Positions 49,784-57,607 of a stretch of DNA of 64,000 nucleotides are shown here, piece after piece. The notes beneath the pieces are model-generated. The model saw only the letters and a program-made list of their open reading frames with translations, searched no databases and had not been told where the DNA came from. This DNA is from RYN-230 sp036497945 (GTDB lineage: Bacteria; Actinomycetota; Actinomycetes; Streptosporangiales; Streptosporangiaceae): positions 80,349-144,348 of the forward strand of contig DASXIN010000120.1 in assembly GCA_036497945.1 (NCBI GenBank), read 5' to 3'. The first letter of the stretch is position 1. The number at the start of each line of letters is the position of its first letter. The position numbers and the translations under genes are program-made.

Positions 49784-50554
49784 TCAGCCCGCGTTCACCT
49801 GCAGGCCGGAGATGGCCAGCGAATCCGCCGAGATCAGCGGCTGGTTGGTGGTCACGTCGGTCAGCGGAACCCCGTTCAGCAAGCTGGTGAACAGGGCCAG
49901 CGGGCTACCCGGGGTGAGCGTGAGCGGGATGCCCAGCAGGTGCCCGGACAGCTTCGTCACGTACAGCACCACGTTGCCGGTGAAATGCATGGAGGAGCCG
50001 CTGGTCTCGGCCGACTGCCCGCCCTGCGAGACGGTCAGCGTAGGCGCGCCGGTCAGGGTCAGCGACGACATGCTGAACTTCAGCATCCTGACCTTCGCCC
50101 CGCTGGCGGTGGGCACCTCGGCCGTTCCGTCGTAGCGGGCCCCATTCATCACCGCGGTGCCGGTGGTCAGGCCGAACTGCGCTTCGCTGATCTCCAAGCC
50201 GCTCGGGTCGGTGGCCCTGATGGACGACGCCTTCTTCGGGCCGGCCTTGGCCTTCTTCTTCTTGTGGCCCTTGCGGGACCGGTGCTTGCTGCCCTGGGTC
50301 GAGCTGGCGCCAGCCGACGGGCTCGGGTCGGCCGAGGCCGACGGGGTGGGGGCCGGGCTGGCCCCGGAGGACGGCGTGGGGGTCGGGCTGGGCGACGGGC
50401 ACAGGATCGGTATCGGGATCAGGCAGTCCGGCCGCGCGGGGGCCGCCGGCGCCGTAGCGGCGGCACTGGCCCGGACCGGCTGGATCAGCCCGGGCAGCAC
50501 CAGGCCGAGCACGGCCAGCGGCAGCGCCGCGGCGAGGACGAGCCTCCTCACCAC
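49784..50554 (-). CDS. Secreted hypothetical protein with Ser/Pro and Lys-rich linker
   Basis: 256 residues. Signal peptide ~1-30 (LAAALPLAVLGLVLPGL), then a Pro/Ser/Thr-rich stretch with PSPSPTPTPSSGASPAP, a basic KHRSRKGHKKKKAK block, and a C-terminal beta-rich domain of ~130 residues (LEISEAQFGLTTGTAVM, FTGNVVLYVTKLSGHLLG). No cofactor or catalytic motif recognised. It starts seven bases inside the end of the DUF6114 gene and is the third gene of the DUF6230-DUF6114 operon, so its product probably works with those two at the cell surface. Confidence 0.75.
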   Translation of the reverse strand: MVRRLVLAAALPLAVLGLVLPGLIQPVRASAAATAPAAPARPDCLIPIPILCPSPSPTPTPSSGASPAPTPSASADPSPSAGASSTQGSKHRSRKGHKKKKAKAGPKKASSIRATDPSGLEISEAQFGLTTGTAVMNGARYDGTAEVPTASGAKVRMLKFSMSSLTLTGAPTLTVSQGGQSAETSGSSMHFTGNVVLYVTKLSGHLLGIPLTLTPGSPLALFTSLLNGVPLTDVTTNQPLISADSLAISGLQVNAG

Positions 50555-51153
50555 GCCCTCCGCGCTTCGGTGCCGCGTTCGATGACCGTGTCCGGGCTAT
50601 CTTCCTGCCCCGCACCGGGTTCCCCCGCGTCCGGTTCCGCCACTGCGGGGTCTTCCAGCGCCGTGTCCCGGGCCCGGCGGCCGGGCAGCACCAGGCCCAG
50701 CCCTTCGGAGGGCCACGCACGGCGCGGCCGCCGCGGCCGGTGCTGGCCACCTGTGCGCGCGGTGTCCGGAGTCCAGCCGAAGCTGAGCGAGGCCCCGGTG
50801 ACGCCGAGCAGCATGCCGACGAAGAAGCCGCCCAGGTTGGTGGCCACGAACGAGGCGACCGCGAGCAGCACGCCGGCCACCGAGTAGAACACCCGCTGCA
50901 CCGGATGGAACCAGATCAGCAGCCCGCAGGCCACGAGTAGGCCACCGATCAGCACGCCGAACACGCCGCCGATGCCGATGTAGATGACCACCTTGACCGA
51001 ACCGTGGGCCAAGATGCTGAGCAGCGGTATCGCGATGAGCTCCAGCCCGGCCAGGGCGAGCAGCAGGCCACCCCAGAACGGGCGGCTGTGCCGCCAGTCC
51101 CGGAACCGCTGCCAGGCGCTGGCCGGCTGGACCTCGTCGGCTGGCGTGTCCAC
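50548..51153 (-). CDS. DUF6114 family membrane protein
   Basis: 201 residues with four membrane helices (WGGLLLALAGLELIAIPLL, VVIYIGIGGVFGVLIGGLL, VFYSVAGVLLAVASFVATN, GGFFVGMLLGVTGASLSFGW) between a short cytoplasmic N-terminus and a ~75-residue polar tail. This pattern is the actinobacterial DUF6114 family, nearly always found next to DUF6230. Its GTG shares one base with the upstream stop (TAGTG), giving strict coupling. Function unknown; probably part of a surface complex. Confidence 0.85.
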   Translation of the reverse strand: MDTPADEVQPASAWQRFRDWRHSRPFWGGLLLALAGLELIAIPLLSILAHGSVKVVIYIGIGGVFGVLIGGLLVACGLLIWFHPVQRVFYSVAGVLLAVASFVATNLGGFFVGMLLGVTGASLSFGWTPDTARTGGQHRPRRPRRAWPSEGLGLVLPGRRARDTALEDPAVAEPDAGEPGAGQEDSPDTVIERGTEARRAW

Positions 51154-51761
51154 TAGTAGCAGGCGTTTCCGAAGCTGAGCGAGAAGCCCGGCAGGGTGAA
51201 CGTGCCCGCGGTGGTCAGCCAGGTGTGCTGCCTGAGGTTGTCAATCGTCACGCCGTCCGCCTGCTGGCCGAACCCGCCGGACTGGCCGCTGACGCCGGGG
51301 TCCTCGCTGAGCGTCCCCGCGTCCTGGCCGATGGTGATGTTGCTGAACGTGGCGTCGCCGGACAGCTGGTCCGCGTCTACGATCAGGTTGTCGGCGACGG
51401 CCGGCGAGCTGCCGCCACCGGCCGAGATGCGCAGCGTGACCCCGCCCACGCTCACGCTCTGGCACAGGTTGCTGAGCGTGGCGTGATGAATGGCGGAAAT
51501 GGCCACCGGGTGCGGGTTGCCCTTGCCGTCGGTGACGACGCCGCCGAACTGCTCGAAGCCGGTTCCCTTGAGCTGGTTGGCGCTGACCTCGAAGGCGCTG
51601 CCGGACACCGAGATGGACGCGGCGAGCACGCCTTCGGTGGTCAGCACGACCATGGTGGCGGCCGCCGCCATGGCCGGGACGAACAGGATGGCGAACCGCC
51701 GCCAGCGGACCCGGCCCCGGGGGGCGGGTCCGGCGGCTGGCGAGGTGTCGGTGGGGGGCAT
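51153..51761 (-). CDS. DUF6230 family secreted or anchored protein
   Basis: 202 residues from ATG 51761, which has AGGAG five bases upstream. After a basic N-terminus (RGRVRWRRFAILFVPAM) there is one hydrophobic segment that may be a signal or anchor. The rest is beta-rich: GSAFEVSANQLKGTGFEQFG, NLCQSVSVGGVTLRISAG and a final Cys four residues... from the LSFGNACY end. This is the DUF6230 family of actinomycete surface proteins. First gene of the three-gene operon; the GTTAC-N9-GTAAC repeat at 51900-51918 may be its operator. Confidence 0.85.
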   Translation of the reverse strand: MPPTDTSPAAGPAPRGRVRWRRFAILFVPAMAAAATMVVLTTEGVLAASISVSGSAFEVSANQLKGTGFEQFGGVVTDGKGNPHPVAISAIHHATLSNLCQSVSVGGVTLRISAGGGSSPAVADNLIVDADQLSGDATFSNITIGQDAGTLSEDPGVSGQSGGFGQQADGVTIDNLRQHTWLTTAGTFTLPGFSLSFGNACY

Positions 51762-52000
51762 GGCGGCTCCTGGCACTGGTAGTGCATGGTGCTGGGTCCA
51801 TGGTGCGCGCCGCACTGCGGAGGGGGGTCGAGCGCCGGCACCCTTGTCGGATCGCCCCGGCCGCGCGGGAGACAGCCCACAGCGGAGCGATTTGAGGAAG
51901 TTACCGCCTAGTAGTAACAGTGCGCAAGCGGCTTTAGCTAACAAATATCCGATCGGAATTACTCACCTGCGTGAGGGTGAGGGCAGGCGGGACCGCCGGG
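51762..52000 (-). other. Promoter region of the DUF6230 operon
   Basis: No gene seen in ~240 bases between the DUF6230 start and repeat copy 5. The stretch 51895-51965 is AT-rich and contains the GTTAC/GTAAC inverted repeat and CTCACCTGCGTGAG (51963-51976). Confidence 0.4.
51900..51918. promoter_or_regulatory. GTTAC-N9-GTAAC inverted repeat, possible TetR-type operator
   Basis: GTTAC (51900-51904), nine bases, GTAAC (51914-51918), located about 140 bases upstream of the DUF6230 start in an AT-rich island. The shape fits a TetR-family site. No TetR gene is nearby. Confidence 0.4.
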
Positions 52001-52067
52001 TGCGCCGAGAAGGCGTTCGGCGCGCAGCGGCGATCGGGGGGTCCAGGGGGGTCGTCTCCCCGGAATA
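52001..52067 (+). repeat. Dispersed GC-rich palindromic element, copy 5 (directly before DNA ligase start)
   Basis: CGCCGAGAAGGCGTTCGGCG-CGCAGCGGCGATC then GGGGGGTCCAGGGGGG-TCGT-CTCCCCGG. It ends about nine bases before the ligase GTG, so it occupies the ribosome-binding and promoter-proximal region. The stem has one C-to-T change (CCCCCC to CTCCCC). Confidence 0.75.
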
Positions 52068-52075
52068 ATGGAAGT

Positions 52076-53710
52076 GTGCTGCTTAGCGAGCTGGTGCGCA
52101 CGTCAGCGGCGGTGGCCGGGGCGCCGGGCCGGAAGGCCAAGATCGAGGCGATCGCCGACCTGCTCCGCCAGGCGGCGCCCGCCGAGGTGCCGGTGGCGGT
52201 GGCCTTCCTGTCCGGCGAGCTCCGGCAGCGGCAGATCGGCGTCGGCTTCGCGGCCATCCGGGACCTGCTCGGCGACACCGCCTACGCCAGCCCGGACGGA
52301 CCGGATCCGGATCAGCCGCCGGGCAGCGCGTCTGATCACACAGCACCCCCGCTGACGCTGGCCGACGTGGACGCCGCGTTCGCCGCCATCGGCGCGATCA
52401 GCGGTCCCGGCACCCAGGCCGAGCGGCGGCGGCTGCTCGGCGCCGTGTTCACCCGGGCCACCCCGGCCGAACGCTCCTTCCTGACCCGGCTGCTCGGCGG
52501 CGAACTGCACCAGGGCGCGCTGGAAGGCGTGATGAGCGACGCGGTGGCCCGCGCGGCCGGGGTGCGGCCGGAAGAGGTGCGCCGCGCGCACCTGCTCGGT
52601 GGCTCGCTGCCCGCGGTGGCCCAGGCTGCGCTGTCCGCCGGGGACGGCCCCGAGGCCGCGTCCGCCGCGCTAGGCGAGTTCCACCTGCAGGTAGGCCGTC
52701 CGCTGCGGCCCATGCTGGCCGCGTCCGCGCCGACCGTGGCCGCCGCCTTCGAGCGGGTGTCGCCGGCCGCGGTGGAATGGAAGATCGACGGCATCCGGAT
52801 CCAGGTGCACCGCCAGGGCAGCCAGGTCACCGTGTTCACCCGCAGCCTCGATGACATCACCGCCCGGCTGCCCGAGATCACCGCCGCCGTGCTCGGCGCC
52901 ACCGCGGACTCCCTGGTCCTGGACGGCGAGGCCATCGCGCTGGGCCGCCGCGGCCGGGCCCGCCCGTTCCAGGTGACCGCCAGCCGGGCCGGCACCCAGG
53001 GCGCGCCCGGCGCGGACCGGGCGGATGTCCCGCTCACCCCGTTCTTCTTCGACCTGCTGCACCTGGACGGCCGCGATCTGATCGACGAGCCAGCTACCCA
53101 ACGCCAGCACCTGCTGGCCGCCGTCCTGCCCGCGGATGTCCGGGTGCCCCGCATCGTGACCAGCGACGTAGCCGAGGCGGAGCGGTTCTTCGCCGACGCG
53201 GTCGGCCGTGGGCATGAGGGCGTCGTGGTCAAGTCGCTGGATGCGCCGTACGCGGCCGGCCGCCGCGGCAGCGAGTGGATCAAGGTCAAGCCGCGGCACA
53301 CCCTCGACCTGGTGGTGCTGGCCGCCGAGTGGGGGCACGGCCGCCGCCGGGGCTGGCTGTCCAACCTGCACCTGGGGGCCCGTGATCCGGCGGGCGGGTT
53401 CGTCATGCTGGGCAAGACGTTCAAGGGCCTGACCGACCAGATGCTCGGCTGGCAGACCAGCCGGCTGCTGGAGCTGGCCGAGCAGGCCACCCAGCCGGCC
53501 GGTGACCCGGCTCGCGCCTACGGCGTCGTCCGGGTCCGGCCGGAACTGGTCGTCGAGATCGCGTTCGACGGGGTGCAGGCCAGTCCCCGCTACCCGGGCG
53601 GCGTCGCGCTCCGGTTCGCCCGGGTACTCCGCTACCGCCCGGACAAGACGGCCGCCGCGGCGGACACCATCGACGCCGTCCGGGCGATCTGGACCGGAGC
53701 CGCCGGGTAG
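52076..53710 (+). CDS. ATP-dependent DNA ligase (LigB-like)
   Basis: 544 residues. N-terminal DNA-binding domain (~1-190: GRKAKIEAIADLL, FLTRLLGGELHQGALEGVM), adenylation domain with the nucleophilic Lys in EWKIDGIRIQVH, motif III FFFDLLHLDGRDL, motif IV GHEGVVVKSL and motif V EWIKVKPRHTLDLVV, then an OB-fold domain (FVMLGKTFKGLTDQM). It seals DNA nicks with ATP; mycobacterial LigB is the closest known type and is dispensable beside NAD-dependent LigA. GTG 52076 begins LLSELV, the usual start; no real SD is visible because repeat copy 5 lies immediately upstream. Confidence 0.93.
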   Translation: MLLSELVRTSAAVAGAPGRKAKIEAIADLLRQAAPAEVPVAVAFLSGELRQRQIGVGFAAIRDLLGDTAYASPDGPDPDQPPGSASDHTAPPLTLADVDAAFAAIGAISGPGTQAERRRLLGAVFTRATPAERSFLTRLLGGELHQGALEGVMSDAVARAAGVRPEEVRRAHLLGGSLPAVAQAALSAGDGPEAASAALGEFHLQVGRPLRPMLAASAPTVAAAFERVSPAAVEWKIDGIRIQVHRQGSQVTVFTRSLDDITARLPEITAAVLGATADSLVLDGEAIALGRRGRARPFQVTASRAGTQGAPGADRADVPLTPFFFDLLHLDGRDLIDEPATQRQHLLAAVLPADVRVPRIVTSDVAEAERFFADAVGRGHEGVVVKSLDAPYAAGRRGSEWIKVKPRHTLDLVVLAAEWGHGRRRGWLSNLHLGARDPAGGFVMLGKTFKGLTDQMLGWQTSRLLELAEQATQPAGDPARAYGVVRVRPELVVEIAFDGVQASPRYPGGVALRFARVLRYRPDKTAAAADTIDAVRAIWTGAAG

Positions 53711-53723
53711 CGGCGTTGGGCAG

Positions 53724-55142
53724 CTAAATGCCTACGATGGCGGGCAGCTGGCGGCGCTCGATCGCGTTGAGCAGGCGCTGGTAGTCGTGCTCGTTCTGGT
53801 TCGCGTAGGCCACCGCGAACTCCTCGATGGCCCGGTCGAACCGGTCGCTGGACCCCAGGTAACCGGCGATCATCGCGGCCCGGCCGGTCCGGGCGTGCGC
53901 CCGGGCCAGCGCCCAGCCGCACAGCCCGGCGTAGTAGGTGAGCTGCGGCGGGTCCATGGCCGGCACGTTCATCGCGCCCTTCATGTCCCGCAGCTGCCGG
54001 ACGTAGTACTCCTTGGCCGGGGCGCCATCGAGCTGCAGCCCGGTGGTCCAGCCCAGGAACGGGTCGCCCGCGGCCTGCATCAGCTTCTGGCCGCGGACCA
54101 CCCGCTCGCCTTGGTGCTTGTACTCGCTCGGCCCGGCGAACGGGGCCAGCACCGATACCTGCGCCTCCTTGAGCTGGAGGAACAGTGGCTCGTCCGGCCG
54201 GTCGCCGACCAGCAGGAAGATGTACGCCTCGGTGCCGACCGAGCCGACCCCGACCACCTTGCGGGCGAAATCGCCGAAGTAGTACCGGCGCAGCACCTCG
54301 CGGCGGTCGGCCTGGATCGTCTCCCGGTACCGGTCGACCACGCCGCGCAGCTCGTCGGCGATGGCCGGCTCGTGCTCGATGCCGAACCGGACTACCACCG
54401 GCGGCACCGGTTTGATCCGGTACTCCCCGTCGACCACGTGGCACAGCTTGTCCAGGGCCTGCAGGCTGGTGTGCCGGTAGGCCCTGTGCACGTCTGCGTT
54501 GCGCCGCCGGACGGCCTTGGCCGGCTGCACCGCGTCCAGCAACTGGCACACCTGATCGACGTCGATCCGGGAGTACCACACGTCGAGGAACCGCATCTGG
54601 GCGAAGTTGTCCATCTCGGTGCGGTACATGTGCGCGCAGCGCCGGGCCGCGGTGCGCTCGGCCCGGGCGCCGAGACCGTTGTCCCGGGCGGCCACCGCGA
54701 CGCTCGCGGCCAGCCGCTTGACGTCCCACTCGAACGGGCCGGGCAGCGTCTCGTCGAAGTCGTTCACGTCGAACACCAGCCGCCGGTCCGCCGCGCCGAA
54801 CATGCCGAAGTTGAGCAGGTGCGCGTCACCGCACAACTGCACCCGGATGTCGGTGGACGGCAGGTGGCCCAGGTCCCAGGCCATCGGCGCGGCCGCGCCG
54901 CGGTAGTAGGAGAACGGCGAGGCGGCCATCCGCCCGTGCCGGATCGGCACCAGATCCGGCACTCGCTCCCGGGCCTGTTCGGCCAGGATGCTGACCGGGT
55001 CCGGGCGGCCGGGCGGCGGCGACCAGTCGGCGTGACCGGCCCGGGGCACGAGCCGGCGCCGTTCCTGGCCCTGCCTGCGCCACTCCTCCGGTGTCAGTAC
55101 CTGATGCGGCGCCGATAGCACACCCGGCGAAACCTTCCCCAT
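53724..55142 (-). CDS. DUF2252 family protein (kinase-like fold)
   Basis: 472 residues. Family marks: RHGRMAASPFSYYRGAAAPM, the HxD-type CGDAHLLNFGMF and VFDVNDFDETLPGPFEWDVK, which resembles a kinase-like DFD metal site, and YAGLCGWALARAHARTG. DUF2252 proteins are widespread in actinobacteria and look like aminoglycoside-phosphotransferase/kinase-fold enzymes, but no substrate is established. Convergent with the ligase gene (13 bases apart) and divergent from the PadR gene. Confidence 0.88.
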   Translation of the reverse strand: MGKVSPGVLSAPHQVLTPEEWRRQGQERRRLVPRAGHADWSPPPGRPDPVSILAEQARERVPDLVPIRHGRMAASPFSYYRGAAAPMAWDLGHLPSTDIRVQLCGDAHLLNFGMFGAADRRLVFDVNDFDETLPGPFEWDVKRLAASVAVAARDNGLGARAERTAARRCAHMYRTEMDNFAQMRFLDVWYSRIDVDQVCQLLDAVQPAKAVRRRNADVHRAYRHTSLQALDKLCHVVDGEYRIKPVPPVVVRFGIEHEPAIADELRGVVDRYRETIQADRREVLRRYYFGDFARKVVGVGSVGTEAYIFLLVGDRPDEPLFLQLKEAQVSVLAPFAGPSEYKHQGERVVRGQKLMQAAGDPFLGWTTGLQLDGAPAKEYYVRQLRDMKGAMNVPAMDPPQLTYYAGLCGWALARAHARTGRAAMIAGYLGSSDRFDRAIEEFAVAYANQNEHDYQRLLNAIERRQLPAIVGI

Positions 55143-55247
55143 GCCCTCACCCCCGGTGCACAGTCAGCCCTCACCAGCACCCCCGGTGCCCGGTCGCTGT
55201 GCGTTAACCGCCAGGTTACGTCCTGTTTGACCGAATCACTACTCCGG

Positions 55248-55285
55248 TTGACGATAGATCGGCTCCCGATGTAGTGTGCTGGGCA
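55248..55285 (+). promoter_or_regulatory. Promoter of padR-type operon with embedded operator; likely leaderless
   Basis: -35 TTGACG (55248-55253), 18-base spacer, -10 TAGTGT (55272-55277). Transcription would start about seven bases later, at or next to the A of ATG 55285, so the mRNA should have no leader. The spacer contains ATCGG-CTC-CCGAT (55258-55270), a perfect inverted repeat well placed for autorepression. Confidence 0.55.
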
Positions 55286-55608
55286 TGACGCTGGGCACAT
55301 TCGGCCGGTACGCCGGCCCGGCCACGCTCATCCTGTCCAGCCTGGCCGATGGGGCCAAGCACGGCTACGCGCTGACCAAGGACATCGCCGCGTTCGCCGG
55401 GGTGCGGCTGGCCCCGGGCACGCTGTACGAGGCGCTCAGCCGGCTCGAAGCCAAGGGCCTGATCGAGCCGCTGCCCAGCACGGACCGGCGGCGCCCGTAC
55501 CAGCTCACCGCGACCGGCGCCGCCGCGCTGCAGGAACACCTGCAAGCCCAGCGCCAGGTCGCCGACGTCGGCCTGCGCCGCCTGGCCAAGGGCTGGGGTC
55601 TCACGTGA
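55285..55608 (+). CDS. PadR family transcriptional regulator
   Basis: 107 residues of winged helix: ATLILSSLADGAKHGYALTKD, APGTLYEALSRLEAKGLIEP (recognition helix and wing) and RRRPYQLTATGAAALQEHL. A short C-terminal helix provides dimerisation. PadR proteins usually repress an adjacent membrane-protein gene and themselves. ATG 55285 fits the promoter; a GTG at 55276 overlaps the -10. It is coupled to the next gene (GTGA overlap). Confidence 0.9.
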   Translation: MTLGTFGRYAGPATLILSSLADGAKHGYALTKDIAAFAGVRLAPGTLYEALSRLEAKGLIEPLPSTDRRRPYQLTATGAAALQEHLQAQRQVADVGLRRLAKGWGLT

Positions 55609-56684
55609 CCGCGCCAGAAGCCCGGGCGGCCCGGCTCGTTCGCTGGTACCCGGCGAGCTGGCGGGTGCGCTACGGGGCGGAGTTCACCGAACTGCTCGTG
55701 GCCGACCTGGCCGAACGGCCACGCTGCTGGCGGCGTACCGCCGACGTGGCGGTCAGCGGCACGCTGGCCCGGCTGAGCCAGGCCGGCCTGGGCGGCCAGC
55801 GGCTAGCGCCGGCCGACCAGGCCCGGGCCAGCCTGGCCGCGCTGGGCGGCGCGCTGGCCGTGTTCCTCACCGTCGGCACCGCGGTGTGGTCCCAGTTGCT
55901 CATCGGCTGGCAGTGGGCGCCGCCGAGCACCCGGGCCGCCGCGGTGGCCACCGTGCTGATGACCGGGACACTGCTGTTCTTCCTGATCCTGGCGGTGCTG
56001 GCCGCGGCGCCGATCGGCTGGCAGCTGGCCCGGCGCGGATCCGGGGCACCTCGGGCGGCATTTCGCTGGCGACGCGGGGCGCGCCGGAAGCGTGTTCCCG
56101 CCGAGCCAGCGATCCCGGGGGCCGGGGGTTCCGGGGGTAATCCCCCGGGGAAGCAGAGCGGGGGGTCGTCCCCCCGGGCTAGCACTGCTCTGATCACGGT
56201 CAGCCTGCTGGTGCTGGTCATCGGGGGCCGGCACATAGCCAACGGCTGGCCGGGCACCGGCGGTCATCCGTGGCCGCAGCGCGGCCTGGTGCCCGGAGGA
56301 GTGGCCGCGTTCGGCTGGGCCACGACGCTGTCGGTGACGTCCTACTGGGCACATCCGGCCGCCTTGCTGGCCTTCCCGGCGGCCGAGATCGCCTGGATGG
56401 TGGTCAGCCCGGCCGCGCTGGCCGGGCTGGCCGCCGGGCTGGCCAGCCTGGTGCGCCGGCTCGACCTGGCGCCGCGGATGCTGCGCTATCAGGCCCGGCT
56501 GGGCCAGCTGGCCGCGGCCGGGATGGCCGTCTTCCTGGCCGCCGCGGCCAGCTGGGTGCTAGCCGGGGCGGATGGCACCGGGAACCTGTTCCGGCCCGGG
56601 GCGATCGACGTGGCCGCGCTGGCCGTGATGGCACTCGCGCTGGCGGTGGGCTGGCACGCGCTGCGCCGGACGGCCGCGCGGTGA
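55605..56684 (+). CDS. Polytopic membrane protein co-transcribed with padR, carrying an in-frame repeat insert
   Basis: 359 residues. The N-terminus (RLVRWYPASWRVRYGAEFTEL) is the conserved start of actinobacterial PadR-partner membrane proteins. About six hydrophobic segments follow (~85-110, 115-140, 195-215, 240-290, 305-325, 330-350). Between the second and third lies a ~40-residue Arg/Gly/Pro/Ser-rich stretch encoded by repeat copy 6. Function unknown; possibly a regulated stress or envelope protein. Starts on GTG overlapping the padR stop and ends overlapping the esterase start. Confidence 0.72.
   Translation: MTAPEARAARLVRWYPASWRVRYGAEFTELLVADLAERPRCWRRTADVAVSGTLARLSQAGLGGQRLAPADQARASLAALGGALAVFLTVGTAVWSQLLIGWQWAPPSTRAAAVATVLMTGTLLFFLILAVLAAAPIGWQLARRGSGAPRAAFRWRRGARRKRVPAEPAIPGAGGSGGNPPGKQSGGSSPRASTALITVSLLVLVIGGRHIANGWPGTGGHPWPQRGLVPGGVAAFGWATTLSVTSYWAHPAALLAFPAAEIAWMVVSPAALAGLAAGLASLVRRLDLAPRMLRYQARLGQLAAAGMAVFLAAAASWVLAGADGTGNLFRPGAIDVAALAVMALALAVGWHALRRTAAR
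56066..56188 (+). repeat. Dispersed GC-rich palindromic element, copy 6 (longest; inside membrane-protein CDS)
   Basis: The 5' module GCGCGCCGGAAGCGTGTTCC and CCGAGCCAGCGATCCC match copy 1. The core is expanded, with a GGGGGCCGGGGGTTCCGGGGG...CCCCCGGGG block before the usual GGGGGG-TCGT-CCCCCCGGGCTAGCAC tail. It is translated without stops as part of a soluble loop (GSGGNPPGKQSGGSSPRAS). Confidence 0.75.
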
Positions 56685-57586
56685 GCGGGCTGACCCGCCG
56701 GCGGCTGCTCGCCGCCGGGCTCGGCACGGCCGGCGTGGCGGCGGCCGTTGCGGCCGGGCTGGAACTCATCGAGCACGGTGTGCTGCCGGGCAAGACGGAC
56801 CTGGCCCAGCTCGACGGCGCCTGCTCGGTGGCCGGCCCGCCGCTGGCGTTCGGGCGGCTGGGTCGGTCGCTGTCCGGCCGGTTCTACTCCCATGCCCGGC
56901 GCCGGGACGTCGGGTACACCATCGCCTACCCGCCCGGCCACGGCCCGGGCAGCCGGCTGCCGCTGGTGGTCATACTGCACGGAGAGGGGCGCAATCACAC
57001 CGAGGTGCTGTCCGGGATGACGCTACCGCAGGCGCCGGCGTTGCGGATCCATGGCCGTCCGCTGCCGGCGATGGCCATGGTGGCCGCCGACGGCGGGCGC
57101 GGGTACTGGAACCCGCACCCGGGGGACAACCCGATGAGCATGGTCATCGACGAGCTGATCCCGTTCTGCCGGCGGCTCGGCCTGGGCCGGCCACCGCACC
57201 GGATCGCCACCATGGGCATCTCGATGGGCGGCTATGGGGCGATCCTGCTGGCCGAGAAGTTCCCCCGGCTGATCAGCGCGGTGGCCGCGATCGGCCCGGC
57301 CGTGTGGACGAGTTACCAGCAGGCCCAGGCGGTCAACCGGCAGGCCTACGCCTCGGCCGCCGATTTCGCCGCCAACGACGTAGTCACGCACGCCGCGGCG
57401 CTGGCCGGGAAGCCGGTCCGGGTAGCCAGCGGCCTGGACGACCCGTTCCAGCCCGGGGTCGCCGTGCTGGCCCGGGTGCTGCCCAGCACGGCCACCGTGA
57501 TCATCTCCGCGGGCTGCCACACCGGCCCGTTCTTCGCCCAGCAGGAGCCGCCGTCCCTGGCCTTCCTGGCCCGGTATCTGTCGTAG
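56681..57586 (+). CDS. Esterase-like alpha/beta hydrolase with twin-arginine signal
   Basis: 301 residues. A Tat-type signal (LTRRRLLAAGLGTAGVAAA) predicts export in folded form. The esterase-D/antigen-85-like hydrolase domain has the oxyanion strand LPLVVILHGEGRNH, the nucleophile Ser in TMGISMGGYGAI, the acid in SGLDDPFQPG and the His in SAGCHTGPFF. It should hydrolyse an ester outside the membrane; the substrate is unknown. GTG 56681 overlaps the previous stop (GTGA), the third gene of the PadR operon. Confidence 0.87.
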   Translation: MSGLTRRRLLAAGLGTAGVAAAVAAGLELIEHGVLPGKTDLAQLDGACSVAGPPLAFGRLGRSLSGRFYSHARRRDVGYTIAYPPGHGPGSRLPLVVILHGEGRNHTEVLSGMTLPQAPALRIHGRPLPAMAMVAADGGRGYWNPHPGDNPMSMVIDELIPFCRRLGLGRPPHRIATMGISMGGYGAILLAEKFPRLISAVAAIGPAVWTSYQQAQAVNRQAYASAADFAANDVVTHAAALAGKPVRVASGLDDPFQPGVAVLARVLPSTATVIISAGCHTGPFFAQQEPPSLAFLARYLS

Positions 57587-57607
57587 CGCCAACGTAGGGT
57601 GGGCGCG

